DNA from: Ilumatobacter sp.
GTDB lineage: Bacteria; Actinomycetota; Acidimicrobiia; Acidimicrobiales; Ilumatobacteraceae
Direction: 5' to 3'
DNA: 64,000 nucleotides
NCBI GenBank assembly: GCA_018666235.1
Contig: JABJAB010000068.1
Location: 62,001 to 126,000, forward strand
Position 1 is the stretch's first letter, and the number at the start of each line of letters is the position of its first letter. The notes below the pieces were generated by a model. It searched no databases. It had not been told where the DNA came from and saw only the letters and a program-made list of their open reading frames with translations. Made by a program: the position numbers and the translations under genes. Below are positions 29,305 through 38,178 of the stretch, one piece after another.

Positions 29305-30921
29305 ATGACCGTGCTGCCGCGTCGGGTGATCGCGGCCCTGGCCATTCCGCCAGCGGTCGGGTTGGCCGTGTTCTATGTCTGGCCCTTGCTGGCCTTGTTG
29401 TCGCGAGCCATCGATGCTGGCGCGGTCCGCGCGACCCTGGGACGGTCGGCCACGTGGGAAGTTGCGTGGTTCACGCTGTGGCAGGCAGTCATCTCGACGC
29501 TGATCACCATCGTTGTCGGCCTCGCTCCGGCGTACATCGTGGCCCGATTCGACTTTCGCGGCCGGCAACTCTTGCTCGGATTGCTCACGGCGCTCTTCGT
29601 CCTGCCCACCGTGGTCATGGGAGCTGCATTCCTGGCGCTCCTTCCCGATGGCATCAATCGGAGTGTTACGGCGGTCATCGCTGCCCACGTCGTGTTCAAC
29701 CTCGCCGTCGTTGTGCGCACCGTTGGCCCGTTCTGGGAGCAACTGCCCACGGACATGGAAGGAGCCGCCGCGTCCCTGGGCGCGTCGCCCTGGCGCGTGT
29801 TCACCATGATCACGCTGCCGCTGATCCGACCAGCGCTCGTCGCTGCTGCGTCGATCGTGTTCGTCTTTACGTTTACCTCGTTCGGAGTGGTACGAGTGAT
29901 CGGAGCCGCCGGAACCCGCACGCTTGAAGTCGAGGTGTGGCGACAGGCAATCCAGCTGGGCGATATCGGAACCGCAGCGGTGTTGTCCGTCCTCCAACTG
30001 GTGGTGCTCGCCGCGGTGATGGTGTGGGCGTCACGGGCCCAGCGACGTCATTCCCGACCGCTCGGCCTGGAACCGAATGCCCGGCGAATTCCGCGGCGTG
30101 GGAGTGAGCGGCGTCGAGTTGCACTGATCGGCATCACGTCGTTCGCTGTGTGCGGGGCACCCTTGGTCGCACTCGCTGCCCAGTCGTTCTCAACGCCGTC
30201 GGGTTGGTCGACCGCGGCGTGGACACAGCTCGGTCGCACCGAGGTGCGGCCCGGCATCCGTCTCGGGATCGACCCGCTCGATGCCGTGCGCAATTCGGTG
30301 GAGAACGCGCTGTGGGCGACGCTGTTCGCGGTCGTCATTGGCGCACTCGCCAGCTTGGCGATCGCCGCAGCTCGCAATGCCGGCCGCATTCTCGACGTGG
30401 GAATGATGCTTCCGGTCGGCACATCTGCGGTCACGATCGGATTCGGCATGTTGATCACGTTCGATCAGGCGCCCTATGACTGGCGCGCTGAATGGTGGCT
30501 CGTCCCGGTCGGCCATGCGCTCGTCGCTGTGCCGTTTGTCGTTCGCACGACCGTCGGCGTGCTGCGATCAGTCGACCCTGAATTACGTGCTGCCGCAGCA
30601 ACACTTGGAGCCTCCCCGACACGTGCCTGGCGAGCCGTGGTGGTGCCGTTCCTGTGGCGCCCGCTGAAGGTCAGTGCCGCACTGGCTGCTGCGATCTCGT
30701 TGGGCGAGTTCGGTGCCACCAGTTTCCTGTCGAGGTCAGGCGGCGAGACCGTACCGATCGCCATCGAACAACTGCTCGGGCGAACTGGTTCACTGCTCCA
30801 AGCCCAAGGATATGCGCTGGCCACAATCTTGGCGACCGTGACCATCGCCCTCGTCGTTGTGGTCGACCGCAGCCATGAACTGCGCACCCTCGTACGCCCC
30901 ACCGCCAATCGACCAGACTGA
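29305..30921 (+). CDS. thiP: Thiamine ABC transporter, fused permease
   Basis: A 538-residue membrane protein made of two permease domains fused in one chain, as in ThiP. About twelve helices are visible. Each half carries an EAA-type coupling loop: AAASLGASPWRVFTMITLP near residue 165 and AAAATLGASPTRAWRAVVVP near residue 440. These loops contact the ATPase ThiQ. The middle shows a basic linker between halves. It starts 9 bp after thiB and its TGA is followed at once by GTG GTG ATG of the ATPase gene, so the three transporter genes form one unit. Confidence 0.92.
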   Translation: MTVLPRRVIAALAIPPAVGLAVFYVWPLLALLSRAIDAGAVRATLGRSATWEVAWFTLWQAVISTLITIVVGLAPAYIVARFDFRGRQLLLGLLTALFVLPTVVMGAAFLALLPDGINRSVTAVIAAHVVFNLAVVVRTVGPFWEQLPTDMEGAAASLGASPWRVFTMITLPLIRPALVAAASIVFVFTFTSFGVVRVIGAAGTRTLEVEVWRQAIQLGDIGTAAVLSVLQLVVLAAVMVWASRAQRRHSRPLGLEPNARRIPRRGSERRRVALIGITSFAVCGAPLVALAAQSFSTPSGWSTAAWTQLGRTEVRPGIRLGIDPLDAVRNSVENALWATLFAVVIGALASLAIAAARNAGRILDVGMMLPVGTSAVTIGFGMLITFDQAPYDWRAEWWLVPVGHALVAVPFVVRTTVGVLRSVDPELRAAAATLGASPTRAWRAVVVPFLWRPLKVSAALAAAISLGEFGATSFLSRSGGETVPIAIEQLLGRTGSLLQAQGYALATILATVTIALVVVVDRSHELRTLVRPTANRPD

Positions 30922-31566
30922 GTGGTGATGGCTCATCTCTCCGTTGACAACGTCGACCTCTCATTCGACAAGGTGCCGGTCCTGACCCGGGCCACGATGG
31001 CCGTCGATCAGGGCGAGGTGGTGGCCGTGCTCGGCCCATCAGGGAGCGGCAAGAGCACCCTTCTGCGGGTCATCGCTGGGGTCGCGGCGCCCGACGCCGG
31101 AACCGTGACCCTCAGCGGCCACGACATCACCCATGTGCCCACTCACCAGCGCGGTGTCGGCATGGTCTTTCAGGACAATCAGTTGTTCCCCCACCTGACC
31201 GTGGGCGAGAACGTCGCGTTCGGACTCAAGATGGCCGGAACACCTTCAGTCGTTCGCCGCTCGACTGCAGACGACTGGCTCGCACGCGTCGGTCTTGCCG
31301 GGTTTGGCTCGCGCGACGTCAGCGCACTGTCGGGCGGCGAGGCGAAGCGAGTTGCGCTGGCGCGGACACTTGCGGTCGAACCCAGCGTCGTGCTCCTCGA
31401 TGAACCCTTGACCGGGCTCGATCGCGAACTCCACGACCGGCTCGCCCACGACGTCGCAGCTCTTCTCGCCGATCTGGCAATCACCGCAATCCTCGTCACC
31501 CACGATCCCGATGAAGCGGCGACCATCGCCGTCCGCTCGCTCCACATGGATGACATCAATGGATGA
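30922..31566 (+). CDS. thiQ: Thiamine ABC transporter, ATP-binding protein
   Basis: A 214-residue ABC ATPase. Walker A is GPSGSGKST near residue 39, the Q-loop is VFQDNQLFPHLTV, the signature is LSGGEAKRVALART (LSGGE instead of the usual LSGGQ), Walker B is VVLLDEPLTGLD, and the H-loop is VTHDPDEA. Short length and lack of a C-terminal regulatory domain fit ThiQ. The start could be GTG 30922, GTG 30925 or ATG 30928, as these codons follow the thiP stop in a row. Its end overlaps the acetyltransferase start by 8 bp. Confidence 0.92.
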   Translation: MVMAHLSVDNVDLSFDKVPVLTRATMAVDQGEVVAVLGPSGSGKSTLLRVIAGVAAPDAGTVTLSGHDITHVPTHQRGVGMVFQDNQLFPHLTVGENVAFGLKMAGTPSVVRRSTADDWLARVGLAGFGSRDVSALSGGEAKRVALARTLAVEPSVVLLDEPLTGLDRELHDRLAHDVAALLADLAITAILVTHDPDEAATIAVRSLHMDDING

Positions 31567-32041
31567 CGCGACCCTGATCGAACTGTCAGCTCAGGAGACT
31601 CACGATCTTCGTCGACGTGTACTCCGAGCCGGCACACCTTCGACGGTCGTCGAATGGCAGGGCGACGACCTCGACACCACCGCCCACCTCGGCGTGTTGG
31701 AAACGAAGACGGTCGTCGCAATCTCGACGTGGCTGACATCGCCATCACCGGATCTCGATCGACACCATGCCGGCATCCAATTACGCGGCATGGCGACCGA
31801 CCCGGCCGCACGGGGGCACGGCTACGGCTCACTGCTCCTCCTCGCCGGTATTGACCGGGCTCGCAGGTCAGGTGCAGACCACGTCTGGGCCAATGCTCGG
31901 ACTGCAGTACTCGACTTCTACGTCGCCCACGGATTCGAGGTCAGAGGCGGCGAATTCGAAAACGTTGAAACAGCGATCCCCCATCGGCGCATTCTGCTGT
32001 GTCTTCCACCGGCAGCCGACACCAACCCACTGGAGGGATGA
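31559..32041 (+). CDS. GNAT family N-acetyltransferase
   Basis: A 160-residue acetyltransferase. The acetyl-CoA pyrophosphate loop is RGHGYGSLLL near residue 85, after the strand IQLRGMATDP, and the C-terminal part has ARTAVLDFYVAHGFEV, typical of GNAT proteins. The start at ATG 31559 overlaps the thiQ end by 8 bp, so it is translated together with the thiamine operon. A role in thiamine metabolism is not established; it may be a passenger or act on a related amine. Confidence 0.85.
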   Translation: MDDATLIELSAQETHDLRRRVLRAGTPSTVVEWQGDDLDTTAHLGVLETKTVVAISTWLTSPSPDLDRHHAGIQLRGMATDPAARGHGYGSLLLLAGIDRARRSGADHVWANARTAVLDFYVAHGFEVRGGEFENVETAIPHRRILLCLPPAADTNPLEG

Positions 32042-32080
32042 CGGCGCTCGAACGACGGTGCGCCCAACACGGGAGGCGCC

Positions 32081-32359
32081 ATGTCACATCACTCTGCGCA
32101 CGCGTTGCGGCAACGCGCGCGCCACCTCCGCCAGCTGGCCACCGAGATCGAACGCTCACCCGTGCTGTCACTCCATCTGCATGCTGGCGAAGCGACCTGG
32201 CGGGGCACCCATCCGCAGTTCTGCCTCAACCTTCTGCGGACACGGCAGGCACGGCTCCGCAACGACGTCGATGATCTGCGATGGCATGCCGATCTGCTCG
32301 AGCAGCGCGCCGCCGAAGCGGAACACCTCGCGGTGCTCCACGCAGGTCACGTGCGTTGA
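32081..32359 (+). CDS. WXG100-like small helical protein
   Basis: A 92-residue protein of two predicted amphipathic helices: residues about 6-36, then W40-R41-G42 in a turn, then a helix over 44-85. Size, hairpin layout and the WxG turn match the ESAT-6/WXG100 superfamily, and the stretch ATWRG followed by an F and regularly spaced L and R recalls actinobacterial members. No ESX secretion genes lie in the window. The start ATG 32081 is supported by GGGAGG 4 nt before it. Its TGA overlaps the TTG start of the next gene, so both are made together. Function is not known. Confidence 0.6.
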   Translation: MSHHSAHALRQRARHLRQLATEIERSPVLSLHLHAGEATWRGTHPQFCLNLLRTRQARLRNDVDDLRWHADLLEQRAAEAEHLAVLHAGHVR

Positions 32360-34026
32360 CGGTCCCCGTCGGCTATCGCCTTGACCGCATCGAGGCACTC
32401 GATTGGCAGACGCGTCACACCATCGCTGACCTCCGCCGTCTGCGGGCCAGCGACCCCGCGGCGGCCAGCGCGATGCAGTCGATCTTTTCCACCGTGCGGG
32501 CCCTCGAGGACCACTGGATGCCCCTCATCGCTGCCATCCGAGCGACTGACATTATGGTCACTTGGACTCGTTCGGCGCTCGATACATCCGAATGGCGCAC
32601 CTGCTCTGTGCGCTCGGACCGTTTCGTTCTGATGAGCGACGATGAGCTCATCGTCGAGCTCTTCGCGTTTGAGCAGCGCTGGGCAGCTACCACCGGCTGG
32701 TACGACGAGGCCGACGTTGGATACGGCGAACTCGTCACGTATGCCCCACTGATGCACGCGGTCGAGGCGCGAGTGGCCGACAACGCAGACTTCCGAGCGA
32801 CGCTCCTCGCCACGGCAGGCGACACCGACGCACTGCTGCTCTTCCTGGCTCGTGGAGTGTTCCCGACTGGCCTGGTCGCCAAAGTCGCACGGGCTGTCGT
32901 CGGCCGGCCCGACATCGTGGGCCCAGCGGGCCTGCGCCGAGCGGTGCTCACTGATGCACTGCTTCGGCGCGTTGCCGACGATCCAGATGCTTCGCTCGAC
33001 ATGCTTCTCGATGTCGACGTGGCGCGCCAGATCCTTGCGTTCGACAACGGTCTCGACATCTGGGTCAATCGACCGGCGACACCCGGAGTTGCCGCACTCG
33101 TCCACGCCGGGTTAACGGAACCCCATCGCCGTTCCGACGGGTTCACGGCGTTCAGCTGGTTCATTGAGCAGGCCAACAATGCACCCATCGACCGCAGTGG
33201 GTTCGCACCCGGTGTCGCGAGCGGACTGGCGGTTGCCATGCAGCACTACGTCCCCATGTTCATCCACTCGATCGACGGCTCCGACAGCGAGGAACTGTTG
33301 ACCAAATCGGGCATCCACGCCGATCGGAACGGAGATGGGGTCGACGACGCGCTCGCCAGCTACGAAGCAATGACCGACCTCTTCGGCGCACTGCTGCACA
33401 ATGCTGAGGCTGTCTCGCTGCTCGGCATCTTGCTGGCTGCCACTGCCGACGACGTCGCCGCCGAACGCGCGACCTTGTCCGAGGCGTCGCATCTCGCCGG
33501 CCTCTTGCGCGACGCTGGGCACAACGAGGACCTGGAGGCTGCTCTCGTTGCCGCAGCACGCACTGCGCGGCAAGGTCAGATCATCGGCGTCCTGGCGTCG
33601 GCGACCAAGGTGGCGACCGGTGTCGGTGGAGCCGCCAGGGCAGTGTTCGACGTCTCGACCAAGTACGTCGCCGATCTGCTGAATGCGACGGACGGCAGTG
33701 GCGAACGAGCGGACGCAACATTCGACCCGGGGTCGGTCACGCGCCATCTGGTCCAGATGGCGTTGATCCGACGGCTGGCGAAAGACAGCAGCCATCGCCG
33801 AAACCGCGGGATTACCTCGCCAGCCGACGCGTGGAGCGACGTGTCCAGACGGCTCGACGAACTCGACCGACTCACCGTCAGCGGTGCGCACTCCACTGAA
33901 CTGCAAACCGCGCGACAACGCATCTTCAACCGCGTCCGTCAGCTGGGTGGCGGTTCGGTCATCGACTCACTCGACGAGCACGGCACACTCGCCGGCCTTC
34001 CCAACCGCGACGTGCGGGGCGACTGA
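32356..34026 (+). CDS. Large protein of unknown function coupled to the WXG-like gene
   Basis: A 556-residue, mostly helical protein with no signal peptide and no clear transmembrane helix. Features seen: an Arg/Leu-rich start that resembles the neighbour's helices, a calcium-loop-like DRNGDGVDD at residues 323-331, a following ALASYEAMTDLFGALLHN helix, a small-residue stretch GVLASATKVATGVGGAARAVF near 415, and a basic RRLAKDSSHRRNRG segment. This resembles large proteins that accompany WXG100 partners in actinobacteria (I recall DUF6571), but I cannot confirm the family. The TTG start at 32356 overlaps the preceding stop as TTGA; this is the best-supported start. Confidence 0.6.
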   Translation: MTVPVGYRLDRIEALDWQTRHTIADLRRLRASDPAAASAMQSIFSTVRALEDHWMPLIAAIRATDIMVTWTRSALDTSEWRTCSVRSDRFVLMSDDELIVELFAFEQRWAATTGWYDEADVGYGELVTYAPLMHAVEARVADNADFRATLLATAGDTDALLLFLARGVFPTGLVAKVARAVVGRPDIVGPAGLRRAVLTDALLRRVADDPDASLDMLLDVDVARQILAFDNGLDIWVNRPATPGVAALVHAGLTEPHRRSDGFTAFSWFIEQANNAPIDRSGFAPGVASGLAVAMQHYVPMFIHSIDGSDSEELLTKSGIHADRNGDGVDDALASYEAMTDLFGALLHNAEAVSLLGILLAATADDVAAERATLSEASHLAGLLRDAGHNEDLEAALVAAARTARQGQIIGVLASATKVATGVGGAARAVFDVSTKYVADLLNATDGSGERADATFDPGSVTRHLVQMALIRRLAKDSSHRRNRGITSPADAWSDVSRRLDELDRLTVSGAHSTELQTARQRIFNRVRQLGGGSVIDSLDEHGTLAGLPNRDVRGD

Positions 34027-34094
34027 GCTGAACAGGCTGTGAAGTCGGGGACAACATGGTTCCGTTCGGCATCTTCCGTGGCAACCTGTCGACC

Positions 34095-35135
34095 ATGAGC
34101 GACACGAACAACGAGCAACTCGGCATGGTCGGGTTGGGCCGAATGGGTGCCAACATGGTGCGCCGATTGATGGGCGACGGACACCACTGTGTCGTCTACG
34201 ACCTCAACGAGGCACCGATTGCCGAACTTGAAGGCGAGGGCGCGGTCGGTGCCCGGTCGCTCCAGGAACTCGTCGATGGTCTTGAGACCCCGCGCAAGAT
34301 CTGGATCATGGTGCCTGCAGCCTTCGTCGGTGACACGCTCGAACAGTTGATGCCACTGCTCGACGCCGACGACACCGTGATCGACGGCGGCAACTCCTGG
34401 TATCGGCTCGACGTCGACCGTGAGAAGCAGTACTCCGCGCTGGGTATCCACTACGTGGACGTCGGGACCAGCGGTGGCGTGCATGGTCTCGAACGCGGCT
34501 ACTGCCTGATGATCGGCGGTGATGACACCGCTGTCGCCCGATTGGAACCGATCTTCAATTCACTTGCGCCTGGTCTCGGCAGCATCGACCGCACACCTGG
34601 ACGCACGGGCGACCCCGCACCCGAAGAGCGCGGCTGGCTGCACTGCGGTCCGTGCGGCGCGGGCCACTTCGTCAAGATGGTCCACAACGGCATTGAGTAC
34701 GGGATGATGGCCGCGTACGGCGAAGGGCTCAACGTGCTCGCCAACGCCAACATCGGCAGCGAAGATCACGCACAAGACGCCGAGACCGCTCCGCTCGACG
34801 CGGCCGAGTACTACCAGTACGACATCGACCTGGCGAAGGTCACTGAGGTCTGGCGGCGCGGTTCGGTCGTGACCTCCTGGCTGCTCGACCTCACCGCCGA
34901 GGCATACGCACGCGACCCGCAACTCGACGGGTACAGCGGCCACGTCAGCGATTCCGGCGAAGGCCGGTGGACCATCAATGCCGCCATCGACGAGGGCGTC
35001 CCGGTGCCGGTCCTGTCAGCGTCGCTGTTCCAAAGATTCTCGTCGCGAGGCCGCGACAGCATGGCCAACAAGGTGCTCTCAGCAATGCGGGCCGGATTCG
35101 GCGGGCACAAAGAACAGCAGGACTCAAGCCGATGA
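34095..35135 (+). CDS. gnd: 6-phosphogluconate dehydrogenase (decarboxylating), short type
   Basis: A 346-residue enzyme that oxidises 6-phosphogluconate to ribulose 5-phosphate and CO2. The Rossmann motif GMVGLGRMGANMVRRL begins at residue 9, the substrate motif GTSGGVHGLERGYCLMIGG is near 125, and the catalytic lysine lies in GAGHFVKMVHNGIEYGMM near 195. It belongs to the short class (about 300-350 residues) rather than the 470-residue E. coli class. ATG 34095 was chosen because homology starts there; ATG 34056 adds 13 residues. Its stop overlaps the zwf start by 4 bp, so the two pentose phosphate enzymes are coupled. Confidence 0.93.
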   Translation: MSDTNNEQLGMVGLGRMGANMVRRLMGDGHHCVVYDLNEAPIAELEGEGAVGARSLQELVDGLETPRKIWIMVPAAFVGDTLEQLMPLLDADDTVIDGGNSWYRLDVDREKQYSALGIHYVDVGTSGGVHGLERGYCLMIGGDDTAVARLEPIFNSLAPGLGSIDRTPGRTGDPAPEERGWLHCGPCGAGHFVKMVHNGIEYGMMAAYGEGLNVLANANIGSEDHAQDAETAPLDAAEYYQYDIDLAKVTEVWRRGSVVTSWLLDLTAEAYARDPQLDGYSGHVSDSGEGRWTINAAIDEGVPVPVLSASLFQRFSSRGRDSMANKVLSAMRAGFGGHKEQQDSSR

Positions 35136-36577
35136 CCGACACACCCGGATTCACACACGTCGACACCGCACAGATCAACGCGAATCAACCGACCGCCGAT
35201 GCGCTGGTGCTCTTCGGAGCCACCGGCGATCTCGCAAAGCGCAAGCTCTTCCCCTCGCTGTATCGACTGGAGGCATCGGGCAGTCTGAATGTGCCCGTCA
35301 TCGGCGTTGCGCGGAGCAACTGGAGCGACAGCGACTTCCGGTCCCATGCCCGCGATTCGATCGAGCAGCACATCGACAACCCTGTCCCGGGCGTGATCGA
35401 CTCGCTGTGCGCACGCCTCGACCTCGTCCAGGGCGACTACGCCGATGAGTCCACATGGAACGATCTGACCTCGACCCTGGACAAGCACGATTCGTGTGTC
35501 GCCGTCTATTACATGGCAATTCCGCCGTCGTTGTTTCCGATGGTTGCTGAGAAGCTGGCATCAGTCGACCTGCATCATCGCGGGCGCATCGTCGTCGAAA
35601 AACCGTTCGGCCGCGACTACGACTCGGCCGTCGAACTCAACGCGACGCTGCACTCGATCTTTCCCGAAGACCGAATCTTCCGCATCGACCACTACCTGGG
35701 CAAAGAGGCCGTCGAAGATCTCCTCGTGTTCCGCTTCGCCAACACGCTGCTCGAGCCGATCTGGAACCGGCACTACGTGCGCAGCGTGCAGGTCACGATG
35801 TCGGAAGAGATCGACATCGAGGGGCGGGGCGCGTTCTACGACTCGGTGGGCGCGATCCGCGACGTCCTCCAGAACCACCTGCTGCAGGTCATCGCTCTCC
35901 TGGCGATGGAACCGCCGGCGGGTGCCGACGCGGGCTTCCTCCAGGATGAAAAGGCCAAGGTCATCGCGGCGATGAGACCCATGGACACCTCCGCGATGGT
36001 CCGGGGCCAATACGTCGGCTACCGCGACGAGCCCGGCGTCGCCGAGGGATCCGAGGTTGAGACATTCATCGCTGCGCGCCTCGAGATCGACTCGTGGCGT
36101 TGGGCAGGCGTGCCCTGGTATGTCCGCGTCGGCAAAGCACTCGAACAGTCCGCCACTGAAGCAGTCATCGAATTGCACTCGCCGCCTCGGATGCTCTTCG
36201 ACGAGTCCGGCGGCCCGCCGCCCGGTCGCAATCTGATTCGGCTCCGGCTCGGCAAGCGTGACGGCGTCACCTTTGCGCTCCAAGCCAAGACGCCCGGACC
36301 GGACATGGACAGCGAAGAAATCGATGTCGACGTCGACTTTGCAGCTGCGCTCGGCGAGCGACAGGACGCCTACGAGCGATTGATCGGCGATGCACTGCAC
36401 GGATCGCTGCGCCGTTTCGCCCGACAGGACGTCGTCGAGGGCACGTGGCGCGTCGTGCAACCGGCCCTGGATGACGGCGGCCCGATCCAGCCGTATTTCC
36501 GCGGCTCGTGGGGCCCGACCGAAGCCGGCTCCATCCTCGTCAACAACGACACCTGGTACCCCGTCTCGCCTGCCTGA
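35132..36577 (+). CDS. zwf: Glucose-6-phosphate 1-dehydrogenase
   Basis: A 481-residue enzyme that starts the oxidative pentose phosphate pathway and yields NADPH. The nucleotide-binding motif is LFGATGDLAKRKLFPSLY near residue 30 and the active-site signature RIDHYLGKE is near residue 188. EKPFGRD and the C-terminal YRSGKAL-like region PWYVRVGKALEQS are also present. The start at ATG 35132 sits in the gnd stop codon (ATGA). A longer reading frame upstream overlaps gnd almost entirely and was rejected. Together gnd-zwf supply NADPH and pentoses. Confidence 0.95.
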   Translation: MTDTPGFTHVDTAQINANQPTADALVLFGATGDLAKRKLFPSLYRLEASGSLNVPVIGVARSNWSDSDFRSHARDSIEQHIDNPVPGVIDSLCARLDLVQGDYADESTWNDLTSTLDKHDSCVAVYYMAIPPSLFPMVAEKLASVDLHHRGRIVVEKPFGRDYDSAVELNATLHSIFPEDRIFRIDHYLGKEAVEDLLVFRFANTLLEPIWNRHYVRSVQVTMSEEIDIEGRGAFYDSVGAIRDVLQNHLLQVIALLAMEPPAGADAGFLQDEKAKVIAAMRPMDTSAMVRGQYVGYRDEPGVAEGSEVETFIAARLEIDSWRWAGVPWYVRVGKALEQSATEAVIELHSPPRMLFDESGGPPPGRNLIRLRLGKRDGVTFALQAKTPGPDMDSEEIDVDVDFAAALGERQDAYERLIGDALHGSLRRFARQDVVEGTWRVVQPALDDGGPIQPYFRGSWGPTEAGSILVNNDTWYPVSPA

Positions 36578-36642
36578 CTCCCGCCGGATGGACGAGCAGG
36601 GTCGACATGTCGGTACTCTCATGACATCAGGTGAGAAATGAG

Positions 36643-37533
36643 ATGTGGATCCCGATCACCTTGGCGGCCGCCACGTTCCAAATCTTGCGCACGTCACGCC
36701 AGCACCGGTTGCGATCGATCCTGTCAGTCAATGCTGCCGGTTTCGTTCGCTATGCCTACGGCTTCCCGTTGGCGATGCTCGCGACGGTCGTCACGTTCGG
36801 CGCCTTCCGCGCCGACTTTCCGACAATTCCCGCACGATTCTGGCTGATCATCGCTGGCGGAGGCATCGCCCAGATCATCGGCACGATTGCGCTGCTCCGA
36901 TCATTCGACTTGCGCGATTTCGCGATCGGCACGGTTTATTCGAAGACTGAGATCGTCATCGTGGCGGTGGCCTCGGCAGTACTTCTTGGCGAGTCGCTCC
37001 GACCTGCCGGATGGATCGCTGCCTTCGTGTGCATGGTGGGCGTGGCCTGGCTGGCAGCACGCGGTGACCTCCGCTCCGCCTTGCACAGTTCGCTCGATCC
37101 CGCCGCGTGGATGGGTATTGCTGCCGCCGCTGGGTTCGCGCTCGCCGCGATCGGCATTCGCGCTGCGTCGACGTCGCTGGGCGACGCCACAGCATGGAGC
37201 AGGGCCATCCTCACACTCACGGTGATGCTCGGCATCCAGACCGTGCTCAACGGGGCACAGCTCGCGGTGATCGACAAGCCCGCGATGGTGGCTGTCGCAC
37301 ACCATTGGCGCGCCGCACTCCCTGTGGGCATCCTCAGCATCTGCGGATCAACCGGCTGGGCGGTCGCCGTCACGCTCACCTCCGCAACCAAGGTGCGGAC
37401 GTTCGGGCAGGTCGAACTCCTGATGGCGTTTGCGATTTCTGCGCTGTGGCTGCACGAACGTCACAAACCCAAGGAGTACGCCGCGAGCGCGTTGGTGCTG
37501 ATCGGCGTGGTCGGCGTCGTTGCGCTGGGCTGA
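36643..37533 (+). CDS. DMT/EamA-like membrane transporter
   Basis: A 296-residue membrane protein with ten predicted hydrophobic helices in two EamA-like halves. Helix one starts at WIPITLAAATFQILRT, and the second half starts near AAWMGIAAAAGFALAAIGIRA. The last helix is ASALVLIGVVGVVAL. It is distinct from the EamA protein at 23737. The start ATG 36643 has AGGTGAG 7 nt upstream; GTG 36631 is an alternative. It follows zwf by 65 bp. Substrate unknown. Confidence 0.8.
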   Translation: MWIPITLAAATFQILRTSRQHRLRSILSVNAAGFVRYAYGFPLAMLATVVTFGAFRADFPTIPARFWLIIAGGGIAQIIGTIALLRSFDLRDFAIGTVYSKTEIVIVAVASAVLLGESLRPAGWIAAFVCMVGVAWLAARGDLRSALHSSLDPAAWMGIAAAAGFALAAIGIRAASTSLGDATAWSRAILTLTVMLGIQTVLNGAQLAVIDKPAMVAVAHHWRAALPVGILSICGSTGWAVAVTLTSATKVRTFGQVELLMAFAISALWLHERHKPKEYAASALVLIGVVGVVALG

Positions 37534-37617
37534 CAGCCTCGCCGGCACGCGATGGATGCTGAGGTTCATGTCGAGGTTGAATGTTGCCTCTGCCACGGAA
37601 TCCGCACCGGGAACTGC

Positions 37618-37623
37618 CAGAAT
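37618..37623 (+). promoter_or_regulatory. -10 box of a probable leaderless promoter (ftsB-like gene)
   Basis: CAGAAT ends 6 nt before the GTG at 37630, with the same hexamer and spacing as before the TetR gene at 49870. Confidence 0.5.
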
Positions 37624-37629
37624 GCGCTC

Positions 37630-38121
37630 GTGAGCCGATCGAAGACCACATCGATCAAACGTCCGGTCCTGCCCTCTTCCAAGGAAGGGTCATCGCGCCT
37701 GGGCGACATCACTCGATCGATTCCGGTTGACAAACGTCTCTCGCGCCGACCCAAGGTCGCGCTCTTCGCTGGCATCGCTGCGCTCGCCGTCATCGGCACG
37801 ATGGCCGCTGCCGTCTTCGTCTTGCCGATCAGCACGTGGCGCGAACAAGACGACGATCTCGAGCAGCGCCAGACGCAGCTCGATGCACTTGTCAGTGTCA
37901 ACGGCCAGCTCGCAGCCGAGGTCGATCGCCTGCAAACCGACGACGGCATCCGCGAGGCTGCCCGCGAGGAAATCGGCTACATGCAGACCGGCGAGCAGCG
38001 CCGCTCGGTACTCCCCACACCACCGCTCCCCGCTGATCTCCCCGACGGCTGGCCCTACAACGTGGTCACCGAGATCTTTGCTGCGCGCACGGCTGGGCCC
38101 GCACCCGCCGTCACCGACTAG
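37630..38121 (+). CDS. FtsB/DivIC-like septum formation protein
   Basis: A 163-residue bitopic membrane protein. A cytoplasmic basic N terminus of about 40 residues leads into one helix (VALFAGIAALAVIGTMAAAVFVL), then an extracytoplasmic coiled coil with heptad Leu/Val residues (DDDLEQRQTQLDALVSVNGQ...), then EEIGYMQTGEQ, which matches the conserved end of the FtsB/DivIC family. The protein should act with FtsL and FtsQ at the division septum. In other actinobacteria this gene sits between eno and a DUF501 gene; here the DUF501 gene lies 22 kb away. Start GTG 37630 is set by the CAGAAT box. Confidence 0.8.
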   Translation: MSRSKTTSIKRPVLPSSKEGSSRLGDITRSIPVDKRLSRRPKVALFAGIAALAVIGTMAAAVFVLPISTWREQDDDLEQRQTQLDALVSVNGQLAAEVDRLQTDDGIREAAREEIGYMQTGEQRRSVLPTPPLPADLPDGWPYNVVTEIFAARTAGPAPAVTD

Positions 38122-38178
38122 GTTCAGTGCATTAGGACATCCACATCGGAGGTCCGCAATCCACGACAGGGGTATCAC

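Noticed and set aside
28348..29997. 549-codon open frame on the minus strand opposite thiB-thiP
   Set aside because: Low-complexity Arg/Asp/Gln-rich translation, antisense to two clear transporter genes.
32081..34026. ESX/type VII secretion locus
   Set aside because: Only the WXG-like gene is present; no EccC-type ATPase, mycosin or EccB/D/E gene is in the window.
34967..35131. Upstream extension of zwf by 55 codons
   Set aside because: It would overlap gnd for 165 bp, and zwf homology starts after the ATG in the gnd stop codon.
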